Shown one piece after another: positions 45,993 through 54,171 of a stretch of DNA of 64,000 bases. Where the stretch lies: positions 124,001 to 188,000 of the forward strand of contig NZ_BOOF01000009.1 of assembly GCF_016863095.1 (NCBI RefSeq), in the 5' to 3' direction. The stretch comes from Microbispora siamensis. GTDB lineage: Bacteria; Actinomycetota; Actinomycetes; Streptosporangiales; Streptosporangiaceae. Position 1 is the first letter of the stretch. Each line of letters begins with the position of its first letter. Under the pieces are notes generated by a model. The model worked only from the letters and a program-made list of their open reading frames with translations, made no database searches and was not told the DNA's origin. Both the position numbers and the translations under genes were made by a program.

Positions 45993-46363
45993 CGGGTCAG
46001 GCCCCGCCGTACGTACACGTCGCGGGCCTGCCGGACGAGCGCGGCGTTGCGCGGGCAGCCGCGCTCCTCCAGCCAGCGGGCCAGTGCGGACAGCTCCCCG
46101 GCCGTGGCGCGGCGCGGGCGCAGCGCCTCGTAGACGCGCATCACGTCCTCGTCGGAGATGCGGGCCAGTTCGGCGGCGCGGCGCAGGTTGGCGGCGAGCT
46201 GGGGGTTGCCGTGCCGCTCGGAGGCCACGGCCTGCGCCTCCAGCGTCTCGGGGGAGATGCGCAGGTCGTCGGCCGACACCTCGCCCCGCCGCACGGCCTC
46301 CAGCGTCACCGCCTCGACCGGCCGCCCCGAGTAGGCGCGCAGGCGCGGGTCCGCGCCGGTCAT
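45989..46363 (-). CDS. Diol dehydratase small subunit (PduE-like)
   Basis: A 124-aa protein with family strings LRAYSGRPVEAVTLEAVRRGEVSADDLRISPETLEAQA and ANLRRAAELARISDEDVMRVYEALRPRRATAGELSALARWLEERG. The final part RNAALVRQARDVYVRRGL matches the C-terminus of PduE. It is about 45 residues shorter than PduE, lacking the N-terminal region that in Pdu includes targeting sequence. It lies 64 bases downstream of the fused large/medium subunit gene. Confidence 0.88.
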   Translation of the reverse strand: MTGADPRLRAYSGRPVEAVTLEAVRRGEVSADDLRISPETLEAQAVASERHGNPQLAANLRRAAELARISDEDVMRVYEALRPRRATAGELSALARWLEERGCPRNAALVRQARDVYVRRGLTR

Positions 46364-46427
46364 CGGCCGCCTCCTCCGCCGTTCCCGGCGACCGGACGGC
46401 CCGTGAGAGCGCCCGCGTGAGCGTACG

Positions 46428-48671
46428 TCAAAGAACCAACTCCTCGGGCAGGGCGCCGGGCCGGCAGTGGGCGCGTTCGATGGCGACGAGCGAGACGACC
46501 TTCGTGTGGTAGCGGGCCTCGATCGCCTCGTCCGTATACGGGTTGCGGGCGGGCTCGGGGGCGCCGCCCTTGGCGTGGCGGCCCGCGTTCACGCCCATGA
46601 GCCGATAGTCGGCGGCCGACAGCACCGGGGCGATGCTGTACAGCTCCAGGTTGGCCAGCGGCGCGAGGTCACGGCGGTGGATGAGCGCGGTGCCCTTGGC
46701 CTGAAGGCCGATGCCGATGCCCGAGCCCGCGAGCCGGGCCGCCGACAGGCCGATCATGCCGAGGTCGATGGTGTCGCAGAAGCGGATGATCCTGGCGGTG
46801 CAGCCCTCCTCCTCCAGCCCGGCGAGCAGTTCGCGCAGGACGTCCACCACGGGCAGCCCCGAGAGCGTGACCCAGATGTCGCGTCCGGTCGCGGGGGAGA
46901 CGCCGATGACGACCTCGCGCGGGTCCCCGCCCTGCGTGGCAGGGCCCGCCGGGCGCAGCGCGTCGCGGGCGTGTGCGGCCTGCTCCCGCCGCAGGTCCTC
47001 GACCGAGCGCTGCTGCCGGATCGCGTCGATCTCCGCCTGCCGCTCCGGCGAGGGCTCGTATCCCGTGCCCGGCCCGGAGTAGTCGTTGGGATCGGTGACC
47101 AGCGACAGCACGCGCATGTCCGGCGTGAGGATGGCCGCCGTCTGCAGGCAGTCGCCCGCCACGCGCACCTTGAGCATGTCGAGCAGCCGCTCGGCCTCCG
47201 GCTCGAAACCCGTCTCGTACAACGCCGTCACCACGTCGGCCATGGTGAGGCCGGTCTCGCGGATGGTCCGGGCGGCGTGGGTGACGGCGACCGGGTCGCC
47301 GGGGGCGAGGTCCTTCGAGCCGGCCGCGTCCACGGCGGCGGCCACCTGCTCGTCGGTGAAGTCGGCCAGGCCGAACCACTCGTACACCGCGCGCACGGCC
47401 TGCGCGGCGCGCTCGCGCAGCGCCGCGATGTCCGCAGGATCGGCCGTGCGCAGCCCGCCGTCCACCCCCCAGTCGCGCTGCATGGCCAGGTAGTCGTCGA
47501 CGTCCTCGGCGTTCCAGTTGGACGGGCCGAACATGTTGTCGTAGCGCTGGATCGAGCCGAATCCGCTGCAGACGAAGTCGGAGCCCGCCAGGAAGATGGG
47601 CAGCGTGCGGGAGGTCCTGCGCACGTCCGACTCCGACATCAGCGCGTCGTTGCCGGAGCAGGACTCCAGGTTCCTCGCCATCACCATGACGTTCTCGGCC
47701 ATCAGTTCGCGCACGCCGCGCGGCACGGCGCCCGCGACGCTCGCGCCGTCGATACCGCCGTTCTGCACGCCCTGCGCGCCCATCGCGCGGGCGAGCGACA
47801 CGCAGCGCGACTCCAGGTAGAGCATCGACCGGCGTTCGGCCCCGCCCATCAGCACCTCGGCCCCGGCGCCGGACGAGACCCGCATCTTGATGCCCCTGGA
47901 GGCGTACGCGCCGGTCAGGAAGGCCTTCGACCACGGCGTGTCGTCGCCGTCGGTGAAGACCTGCTCGGTGCCGTAGAGCGAGACCGTCTCGGCGTACGAC
48001 ACGAACCCGCGCAGGCCGAGTTCCAGTTCGAGCGCCTCCTCGACCGAGCACTGCACGAGCACACCCGGCGAGCCGACCGCCGCGCCGATCGAGACGGCGA
48101 CCGCGTTGGACGGCGCGTCGGCCAGCACGGGCACGGTGGTCTCCAGCTCGCGGAAGCCGAAGGCGGCGGCGGTCGCCGCGTCGGCCGCGAGCAGCAGCGG
48201 GTCGTCCAGCCGGTTGGTGACGTGCGCCTGGTTCGAGGGGGTGCGCCGGGCCCGCAGCTTGGTCATCGCCATCACCAGCTCGGCGGGCCGCAGCATCGCG
48301 AGCACCCGGGCCAGCTTGGCCGGGGTCGTCCCGGCGCACAGCCGTACGACCTCGGCGCGGGGCACGCCCGGGTCGACCATCATGCGGGCCAGCGCGACGT
48401 CGGGCAGCGCCATCGCCTCGGCGGCCACCGCGAGGTCGAGGCCGTGCGCGGCGATGAACGCGTCGACGGAGTCGAACTCGTCGGCCCGCACGCCGTCCAT
48501 CTCCACGACCACGCCGTCCTCGACGACCAGGCCGGGCTCGGGATCGTACGGCGAGGCCAGCGCGACCAGGCCCAGCTCGGGGTTCTCGACGGCGAACCCG
48601 TCGAGGTTGACCCGCTGGGCGTCCATGAACCTGACCCGCCCGACGGGCCGCGCCTCATGGGGACCGGTCAC
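46428..48671 (-). CDS. Fused large+medium subunit of coenzyme B12-dependent diol dehydratase
   Basis: A 747-aa fusion. Residues 1-555 match the large subunit (PduC/DhaB): DAQRVNLDGFAVENPELGL, AQGVQNGGIDGASVAGAVPRGVRELMAENVM, CSGNDALMSESDVRRTSRTLP, GSDFVCSGFGSIQRYDNMFGPSNWN, and VTALYETGFEPEAERLLDMLKVRVAGDCLQTAAIL. After an Arg/Ala-rich link (about 570-600), residues 600-747 match the medium subunit (VVIGVSPATGRDIWVTLSGLP, TARIIRFCDTIDLGMIGLSAARLAGSGIGIGLQAKGTALIHRRDL). GTG 48671 overlaps the acetamidase stop. Product would be propionaldehyde from 1,2-propanediol or a related aldehyde. Confidence 0.92.
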   Translation of the reverse strand: MTGPHEARPVGRVRFMDAQRVNLDGFAVENPELGLVALASPYDPEPGLVVEDGVVVEMDGVRADEFDSVDAFIAAHGLDLAVAAEAMALPDVALARMMVDPGVPRAEVVRLCAGTTPAKLARVLAMLRPAELVMAMTKLRARRTPSNQAHVTNRLDDPLLLAADAATAAAFGFRELETTVPVLADAPSNAVAVSIGAAVGSPGVLVQCSVEEALELELGLRGFVSYAETVSLYGTEQVFTDGDDTPWSKAFLTGAYASRGIKMRVSSGAGAEVLMGGAERRSMLYLESRCVSLARAMGAQGVQNGGIDGASVAGAVPRGVRELMAENVMVMARNLESCSGNDALMSESDVRRTSRTLPIFLAGSDFVCSGFGSIQRYDNMFGPSNWNAEDVDDYLAMQRDWGVDGGLRTADPADIAALRERAAQAVRAVYEWFGLADFTDEQVAAAVDAAGSKDLAPGDPVAVTHAARTIRETGLTMADVVTALYETGFEPEAERLLDMLKVRVAGDCLQTAAILTPDMRVLSLVTDPNDYSGPGTGYEPSPERQAEIDAIRQQRSVEDLRREQAAHARDALRPAGPATQGGDPREVVIGVSPATGRDIWVTLSGLPVVDVLRELLAGLEEEGCTARIIRFCDTIDLGMIGLSAARLAGSGIGIGLQAKGTALIHRRDLAPLANLELYSIAPVLSAADYRLMGVNAGRHAKGGAPEPARNPYTDEAIEARYHTKVVSLVAIERAHCRPGALPEELVL

Positions 48672-49675
48672 AGGGCCGCCGCCATCGCGCGCAGCCGGGC
48701 GTGCGCCCCGCCCATGGGGGCGGCGCCCTTCAGCACGGCCTTCGGCAGCTTGGCGGTCATCGTGTAGACCGTGTCCACGACGTTGGCGACCGGGGTGAGC
48801 GCCGCCTGCGACACCAACTGGTAGGCGTCGAGCGTGGACAGCCCGGTCTCGGCGGCCAGCCACTTCGTCAGCTCCGCGTGGGCGATGCGGAACGCGTCCT
48901 CCAGCGGTTTCGCGGAGCCGGTGGTGATGATGAAGTCGTCGTTCTCCAGCCGTGGCCAGGGACAGGGCGTCCCCTTGATCAGGTCGACGATCACGACCGT
49001 GTCCATGGCCGTCTCGACCGCGACCCCGCAGGTCTCGCCCTCGCCCTGGCGGGCGTGGCCGTCGCCGAAGGAGAACAGCGCGCCCTCGACGTTGACGCCG
49101 AGGTAGCAGGTGGTCCCCGCGCGCATCTCCGGGGTGTCCATGTTCCCGCCCCAGTCGCCCGGCGCGAGCGAACTGCGCACCTCGCCCAGGGCCGGCGCCA
49201 CGCCGACCGTGCCGTGCATCGGGTCGAGCGGCAGGTCCACCTCGTACGGCGACTCCAGTGCGCTGTAGCGGACGAGGCGGGCCTGCCGGTCGATCTCGTA
49301 GATCCAGGTGCGCTCCGGCAGCGCCTCGTGCAGCAGCGCGGTGGTGCCGGTGCCGGTGAGCGCGCCGAAGAAGGGCACGGTCGTGCTGACGCCGCGCGCC
49401 TCCCTCGGCTCGATGGACACGAAGTGGACGGCGAGGGTGTCCCCGGGCTCGGCCCCCTCGATGTAGAAGGGGCCGGTCTGGGGGTTGATGAACCGCGGGT
49501 CGCAGACCTCCGAGACCCGGTCGCTCGCCGACCTGACCCGGCCGGCGAAGCAGTCGCGGGTCCAGGTCGACAAGGCCGTGCCCGGTTTGATCGACAGCAC
49601 TGGCGCGGCGCCGCCGAAGGTGTAGGTCAGGCCCGCCGGGTCCGCCTCGGGATCGAGGTCGTACGACACCACCAT
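48668..49675 (-). CDS. Acetamidase/formamidase family hydrolase
   Basis: A 335-aa FmdA_AmdA protein: KPGTALSTWTRDCFAGR, NPQTGPFYIEGAEPGDTLAVHFVSIEPR, GTVGVAPALGEVRSSLAPGDWGGNMDTPEMRAGTTCYLGVNVEGALFSFGDGHARQGEGETCGVAVE, and the late YQLVSQAALTPVANVVDTVYT. The family hydrolyses short amides to acid and ammonia. The motif GDGHARQGEGE, part of the metal site, is intact. It lies between the permease and the dehydratase, translationally coupled to the latter. Whether it serves the compartment, for example by releasing an amino-alcohol or amide, is unknown. Confidence 0.9.
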   Translation of the reverse strand: MVVSYDLDPEADPAGLTYTFGGAAPVLSIKPGTALSTWTRDCFAGRVRSASDRVSEVCDPRFINPQTGPFYIEGAEPGDTLAVHFVSIEPREARGVSTTVPFFGALTGTGTTALLHEALPERTWIYEIDRQARLVRYSALESPYEVDLPLDPMHGTVGVAPALGEVRSSLAPGDWGGNMDTPEMRAGTTCYLGVNVEGALFSFGDGHARQGEGETCGVAVETAMDTVVIVDLIKGTPCPWPRLENDDFIITTGSAKPLEDAFRIAHAELTKWLAAETGLSTLDAYQLVSQAALTPVANVVDTVYTMTAKLPKAVLKGAAPMGGAHARLRAMAAAL

Positions 49676-49685
49676 GGTGTACTCC

Positions 49686-51212
49686 TTAGTCGCGCTCGAC
49701 CGTGTCCTCGAGGACGATCCGGCCGATGATCTCGTACTTCACCGGGTTGCGGGCCCTGAGGTAGAGGGCGAAGCCGCCGCCGAGCACCGCGAAGGCGAGC
49801 ACGATGTAGGGGATCAGCTTGAAGAACAGGGTGTTGGACGCGTCGCCCGCCGCCGCCTCCTGGTTCTGGAACAGCAGGAAGACGACGTACAGCATGGCCA
49901 GGCCGCCGACCAGCGGGGCGAGCAGCGTGCGCCAGAGGCTCTTCGTCTCCGGGTGCTTCTTCTTCACGTGGAAGAAGCCGATGACGGAGAACGAGCACAT
50001 CGCCTGCACGATGAGGATCGCCAGCGTGCCGAGCACGGCGAGCAGCGTGTAGATGTGGATGTAGGGGTCCATCCCGGCGAAGAAGAACGCCAGCACGATC
50101 ACGACCGAGATGCCGGTCTGCACGAACCCGGCGATGTGCGGCGAGCCGTGCTTGGGGTGGGTGGCGCCGATGGTCTTCGCGGTGCCGGGGAACAGGTTCT
50201 CCCGTCCGAGGGCGTAGAGGTAGCGCGAGGCGCAGTTGTGGAACGCCATCGAGCAGGCGAACGACCCGGTCAGGATCAGGATCTTGAACAGGTCGACGGC
50301 CCAGGTGCCGACCATCTCCTGCGTGGGGTTGAAGAAGATGCCGGCGAACTCCTTGGCGGCGATCTCCGGCGCCTTCACGCCGTTGGCCGCGACCACCATC
50401 CACGACACGAACGTGTAGAACAGGCCGATGCCGACGACGGAGACGAGCGTGGCCCGGGGGACGATGCGCTTGGGGTCGCGCGACTCCTCGCCGTACATGG
50501 CGGTGGACTCGAAGCCCACCCACGACCAGAAGCACATGAACAGGCCGAGGCCGACCGCGCCGGCGGCCAGGCCGTTGGTCGCGAACGCGTTGACCGGGTT
50601 GATCGAGGAGGCCATCAGCCCGTCGGGACCGCCGCCGTGGAACAAGGTCACGACCGCGGTCAGGCCGAGCATGAAGATCTCGGTGACCAGGAAGACGCCG
50701 AGGACCTTGGCGGTCAGGTTGATGTCGAAGTAGGTGAGGATCGCGTTGAGCGCCAGGCCGAGGAAGGCGAACCACAGCCAGTGGATCTCGACCCCGCCCA
50801 TGGTCTTGAAGGTGTCGCTCGCCTGGTAGGCGAAGAACCCGATGATCGAGGCCTCGAACACGACGTACGCCATCGTCGCGAGCATCCCCGCGACCATTCC
50901 GGCGACCTGGCCGAGACCGTGGGAGATGTAGCCGTAGAAGGCCCCGGCGGCGGTGATGTGCTTGGCCATCGCGGTGTAGCCGACCGAGAAGATGGTCAGC
51001 ACGATCGTCGCGAACAGGTAGCCCGCCGGTGCTCCGAGACCGTTGCCGAAGCCGAGCGCGATGGGCACGTTGCCCGTCATGGCGGTGATGGGGGCGGCGG
51101 TGGCGACCGCCATGAAGATGACGCCGACCAGCCCGACGGCGTCCTTGCGCAACCGGCTGACGCCCGGGGTCTCGGCGGATGTCGTCACCGCCTGTGTCTC
51201 AAAGGTGCTCAA
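49686..51212 (-). CDS. APC-family amino acid/amine permease (TTG start)
   Basis: A 508-aa permease with about 12 membrane segments: VGLVGVIFMAVATAAPITAMTGNVPIALGFG at the N-terminus, AGAFYGYISHGLGQVAGMVAGML and FMCFWSWVGFESTAMYGEESRDPKRIVPRATL, typical of the amino acid-polyamine-organocation family. The start is the TTG at 51212, six bases after GGAGG; the frame upstream is nonconserved and crosses the control region. In amino-alcohol compartment loci such permeases import the substrate. It is the first gene of the left arm. Confidence 0.9.
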   Translation of the reverse strand: MSTFETQAVTTSAETPGVSRLRKDAVGLVGVIFMAVATAAPITAMTGNVPIALGFGNGLGAPAGYLFATIVLTIFSVGYTAMAKHITAAGAFYGYISHGLGQVAGMVAGMLATMAYVVFEASIIGFFAYQASDTFKTMGGVEIHWLWFAFLGLALNAILTYFDINLTAKVLGVFLVTEIFMLGLTAVVTLFHGGGPDGLMASSINPVNAFATNGLAAGAVGLGLFMCFWSWVGFESTAMYGEESRDPKRIVPRATLVSVVGIGLFYTFVSWMVVAANGVKAPEIAAKEFAGIFFNPTQEMVGTWAVDLFKILILTGSFACSMAFHNCASRYLYALGRENLFPGTAKTIGATHPKHGSPHIAGFVQTGISVVIVLAFFFAGMDPYIHIYTLLAVLGTLAILIVQAMCSFSVIGFFHVKKKHPETKSLWRTLLAPLVGGLAMLYVVFLLFQNQEAAAGDASNTLFFKLIPYIVLAFAVLGGGFALYLRARNPVKYEIIGRIVLEDTVERD

Positions 51213-51253
51213 AGCAGTGCCTCCGGGAGACCATGGTGGGGGTGGGGGAGATG

Positions 51254-51267
51254 TGTGACACGTCACA
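51254..51267. promoter_or_regulatory. TGTGACACGTCACA box in the BMC control region
   Basis: Six-base arms TGTGAC/GTCACA around AC, flanked by extra symmetric bases (GTGTGAC/GTCACAC). It lies 42 bases from the permease start and is the second copy of the palindrome at 20262-20275. Candidate operator for the permease arm. Confidence 0.55.
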
Positions 51268-51322
51268 CAAGGTGCGCAAATCGTGCCACTCCATGGTTTG
51301 CCCAGGCAAGACCCTTGGTGTT

Positions 51323-51376
51323 TCGTAGTCCTCACTACGAGAACCGTTGACGTTTAAGGTGCGACCGGTGTCTTAT
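51323..51376 (+). promoter_or_regulatory. Promoter and dyad of the right BMC arm
   Basis: TCGTAGT-CCTC-ACTACGA (51323-51340) lies just upstream of TTGACG (51347-51352) and TCTTAT (51371-51376), an 18-bp-spaced promoter. Transcription would begin near 51383, giving a leader of about 30 bases to ATG 51412. The dyad position suits an activator or a repressor at the -35 edge. Confidence 0.55.
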
Positions 51377-51411
51377 TTGGTCCTACCGATTCACGGACCG
51401 ATGGGACCGGG

Positions 51412-52680
51412 ATGCTGGACTACGGGCTGTTCACCTTTGCGGACAAGGACGAGGTTCTCGAGAAGTCCTCGGCGTACTGGAACCCGGGGAAGACCCAGTT
51501 CTGGATCGACTCCGGTGTTCCGCTGGTCATCGACCGCAGAGAGGGCTACTTCCTCTACGACGTCTCCGGTAAGCGCCTGATCGACGTCCACCTCAACGGC
51601 GGCACCTACAATCTGGGGCACCGCAACCCGGAGGTCGTGGCCGCGCTGAAGCAGGCGATGGACCACTTCGACATCGGCAACCACCACTTCCCCTCACTCG
51701 CCCGCACCGCGCTGGCCGAGGCGCTGATCGAAACCGGGCCTGAGGGGCTGAGCAAGGTCATCTACGCCAGCGGCGGCGGCGAGGCCATCGACATCGCGCT
51801 CAAGACGGCCCGGCACGCGACCGGCAAACGCAAGATCGTCTCCATTGTCAAGGCGTACCACGGCCACACCGGCCTCGCGGTCGGCACCGGCGACGAGCGC
51901 TTCTCCCGGCTGTTCCTCTCCGAGCGGCCGGAGGAGTTCGTCCACGTGCCGTTCAACGACCTGGCCGGCATGGAGGAGGCCCTGCGGGGCCGCGACGTGG
52001 CCGCCGTCATCATGGAGACGATCCCCGCGACGTACGGCTTCCCGCTGCCCGCCCCCGGCTACCTGGAGAGCGTCAAGCGGCTCTGCGAGACGTACGACGC
52101 GCTCTACATCGCCGACGAGGTGCAGACCGGCCTGATGCGCACCGGCGAGCTGTGGGGCATCACCAAGCACGGCATCAGGCCCGACATCCTCGTCACCGGC
52201 AAGGGCATCTCCGGCGGCCTGTATCCGATCGCGGCGGTCCTGGTCAGCGAGCGCTGCGCCGGCTGGCTGACCGAGGACGGCTTCGCCCACATGGCGACGT
52301 TCGGCGGCGGCGAGCTCGGCTGCTTCGCCGCCATGAAGACGCTGGAGATCTGCAACCGGCCCGAGACCCGCTCGATCGTCCACCACGCGTCCGACGTCAT
52401 CGGCCGGGGGCTGGAGCGGATCAGGGACGACAACCCGGGCTGGTTCACCGGAATCAGGCAGAACGGCCTGATCTTCGGCCTGGAGTTCGACCACCCCGAG
52501 GGCGCCAAGTTCGTCATGCGGCAGCTCTACGACAACGGCGTGTGGGCCATCTTCTCCACCCTCGACCCCCGGGTCCTGCAGTACAAGCCGGGCATCCTCA
52601 TCGATCCCGTGCTCACCGAGGAGTTGCTCGACCGTACGGCCGTCGCGATCGCACGGGCCGCGAAGGAGGCTGGAAAGTGA
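51412..52680 (+). CDS. Class III aminotransferase-fold PLP enzyme (aminopropanol-phosphate phospholyase-like)
   Basis: A 422-aa PLP enzyme. The Schiff-base Lys 264 is in ILVTGKGISGG; other family strings are YFLYDVSGKRLIDVHLNGGTYNLGHRNPEVV, YASGGGEAIDIALKTARHATGKRKIVSIVKAYHGHTG and LYIADEVQTGLMRTGELWG. In this gene setting the homologue in mycobacterial microcompartments is a phospho-lyase cleaving 1-amino-2-propanol phosphate into propionaldehyde, ammonia and phosphate. That specific activity is taken from context. First gene of the right arm; its stop overlaps the next GTG. Confidence 0.88.
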   Translation: MLDYGLFTFADKDEVLEKSSAYWNPGKTQFWIDSGVPLVIDRREGYFLYDVSGKRLIDVHLNGGTYNLGHRNPEVVAALKQAMDHFDIGNHHFPSLARTALAEALIETGPEGLSKVIYASGGGEAIDIALKTARHATGKRKIVSIVKAYHGHTGLAVGTGDERFSRLFLSERPEEFVHVPFNDLAGMEEALRGRDVAAVIMETIPATYGFPLPAPGYLESVKRLCETYDALYIADEVQTGLMRTGELWGITKHGIRPDILVTGKGISGGLYPIAAVLVSERCAGWLTEDGFAHMATFGGGELGCFAAMKTLEICNRPETRSIVHHASDVIGRGLERIRDDNPGWFTGIRQNGLIFGLEFDHPEGAKFVMRQLYDNGVWAIFSTLDPRVLQYKPGILIDPVLTEELLDRTAVAIARAAKEAGK

Positions 52681-54170
52681 CGTCCGGGATGCTGGAGCGG
52701 GCACGCTGGGCCGCCCGGGCCTTCGCCCGGTACGACAAGGCGAGCGTGGACCGCATCGTCGCGGCGGTGGCCAGGGCCGGTGCCGACAACGCGACCCGGT
52801 ACGCCGAGTGGGCCGTGCGCGAGACGGGCTTCGGCGTCGCCGAGCACAAGGCGCTGAAGAACGTGGCCTGCTCCACCGGCCTGGTCGAGGAGTACGCCGG
52901 CCACGACTACGTGTCGCCGCGCACGGACCCGGCCCAGAAGATCGTCTCGATCCCGCGGCCGGCCGGGGTGGTGTTCGCGCTCACCCCGTCGACCAACCCG
53001 GTCGCCACCGTCTACTTCAAGATCCTGCTGGCGCTGATGACCAGGAACGCGATCGTCATCAGCCCCCACCCGATGGCCAAGGAGTGCTGCGCCGACGCCG
53101 CGCGAACCCTCGCCGCGGCGGCGGCCGAGGCGGGCGCGCCGGACGGCGTGATCCAGGTGATCGAGGAGCCGAAGCTGCCGCTGATCGAGTCGATGATGGC
53201 CGACCCCAGGGTCGACGTGATCGTCGCCACCGGTGGCACCCCGGTCGTGCGGGCCGCCTACCGCTCGGGCAACCCCGCGCTCGGCGTCGGCCCCGGCAAC
53301 GTCCCCGTGTTCGTGGACCGCACCGCCGACCTGGAGTCGGCCGCGCGGCTGATCGTGGACAGCAAGGCCTTCGACAACTCGATCCTGTGCACCAACGAGT
53401 CGGTGCTCATCGCGGAGGACGCGGTCGCCGATCGGCTCGTGTCGCTGATGCGCGGCGCTCACCTGCTGTCGCCCGCCGACCGCGACCGGGTCCGCGAGGC
53501 CGTCTTCCCCGGCGGCCGCTTCGACACCCGCTTCGTCGGCAAGGACGCGACCTGGATCGCCCAGCAGGCCGGCGTACGGGTGCCGCCCGGCACCCGCGTG
53601 CTGCTCGCGCCGATCGACCGGCCCATGCCGGAGGAGCCGCTGGCGCACGAGAAGCTCTGCCCGGTGCTCGCCCTGCTGCGCGTGCCGTCCGCGCGGGCCG
53701 GGATCGACGCGGCCAGGGCCGTGCTGCGCATCAGCGGTGCCGGCCACTCGGCCGCGATCCACAGCACCGACTCCCGCACGATCATGGAGTACGGCGCGGC
53801 CGTGCCGGTGCTGCGCGTCTCGGTCAACTCCGGCAACAGCCTCGGCGGCTCCGGCGTCCACACGAACCTGCCGATCTCCATGACGATCGGCACCGGCTAC
53901 GTCGGCGGCTCGTCGGCGGGGGAGAACCTCCAGCCGGGCAACCTGGTGAACTGGACGAAGCTCGCCTACCACGTGGACGCGCCGTTCGGCGACTTCGCCG
54001 GGCTCGATCCGTGGTCGCCGCCCGACGGACCGGTGCCGCGTTACCCCGAGCCGTCCAACGCGCGTACGGCTCCCGCCTCCCCGGCGGCCCCGGCCCCACA
54101 GGCCGACGTGCTGCGCGAGGAGATCAGGCGGCTCATCCTCGAAGAGCTCGCGTCGCTGGTGAGGTCGTGA
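52677..54170 (+). CDS. CoA-acylating aldehyde dehydrogenase with C-terminal encapsulation peptide
   Basis: A 497-aa EutE/PduP-type dehydrogenase converting propionaldehyde (or another aldehyde) plus CoA to acyl-CoA inside the shell. Visible are IPRPAGVVFALTPSTNPVATVYFK, VIVATGGTPVVRAAYRSGNPALGVGPGNVP and the catalytic Cys 238 in SILCTNES. After a Pro/Ala linker (about 460-475) the tail ADVLREEIRRLILEELASL is an amphipathic helix of the encapsulation-peptide type. Here the signal is at the C-terminus, as in aminopropanol-type compartments. GTG start overlaps the preceding stop. Confidence 0.92.
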   Translation: MTSGMLERARWAARAFARYDKASVDRIVAAVARAGADNATRYAEWAVRETGFGVAEHKALKNVACSTGLVEEYAGHDYVSPRTDPAQKIVSIPRPAGVVFALTPSTNPVATVYFKILLALMTRNAIVISPHPMAKECCADAARTLAAAAAEAGAPDGVIQVIEEPKLPLIESMMADPRVDVIVATGGTPVVRAAYRSGNPALGVGPGNVPVFVDRTADLESAARLIVDSKAFDNSILCTNESVLIAEDAVADRLVSLMRGAHLLSPADRDRVREAVFPGGRFDTRFVGKDATWIAQQAGVRVPPGTRVLLAPIDRPMPEEPLAHEKLCPVLALLRVPSARAGIDAARAVLRISGAGHSAAIHSTDSRTIMEYGAAVPVLRVSVNSGNSLGGSGVHTNLPISMTIGTGYVGGSSAGENLQPGNLVNWTKLAYHVDAPFGDFAGLDPWSPPDGPVPRYPEPSNARTAPASPAAPAPQADVLREEIRRLILEELASLVRS

Positions 54171-54171
54171 C

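Noticed and set aside
46467-48767. A 766-codon plus-strand open frame opposite the fused dehydratase.
   Set aside because: Composition is His/Arg/Gly-rich and nonfamilial; the dehydratase motifs are on the minus strand.
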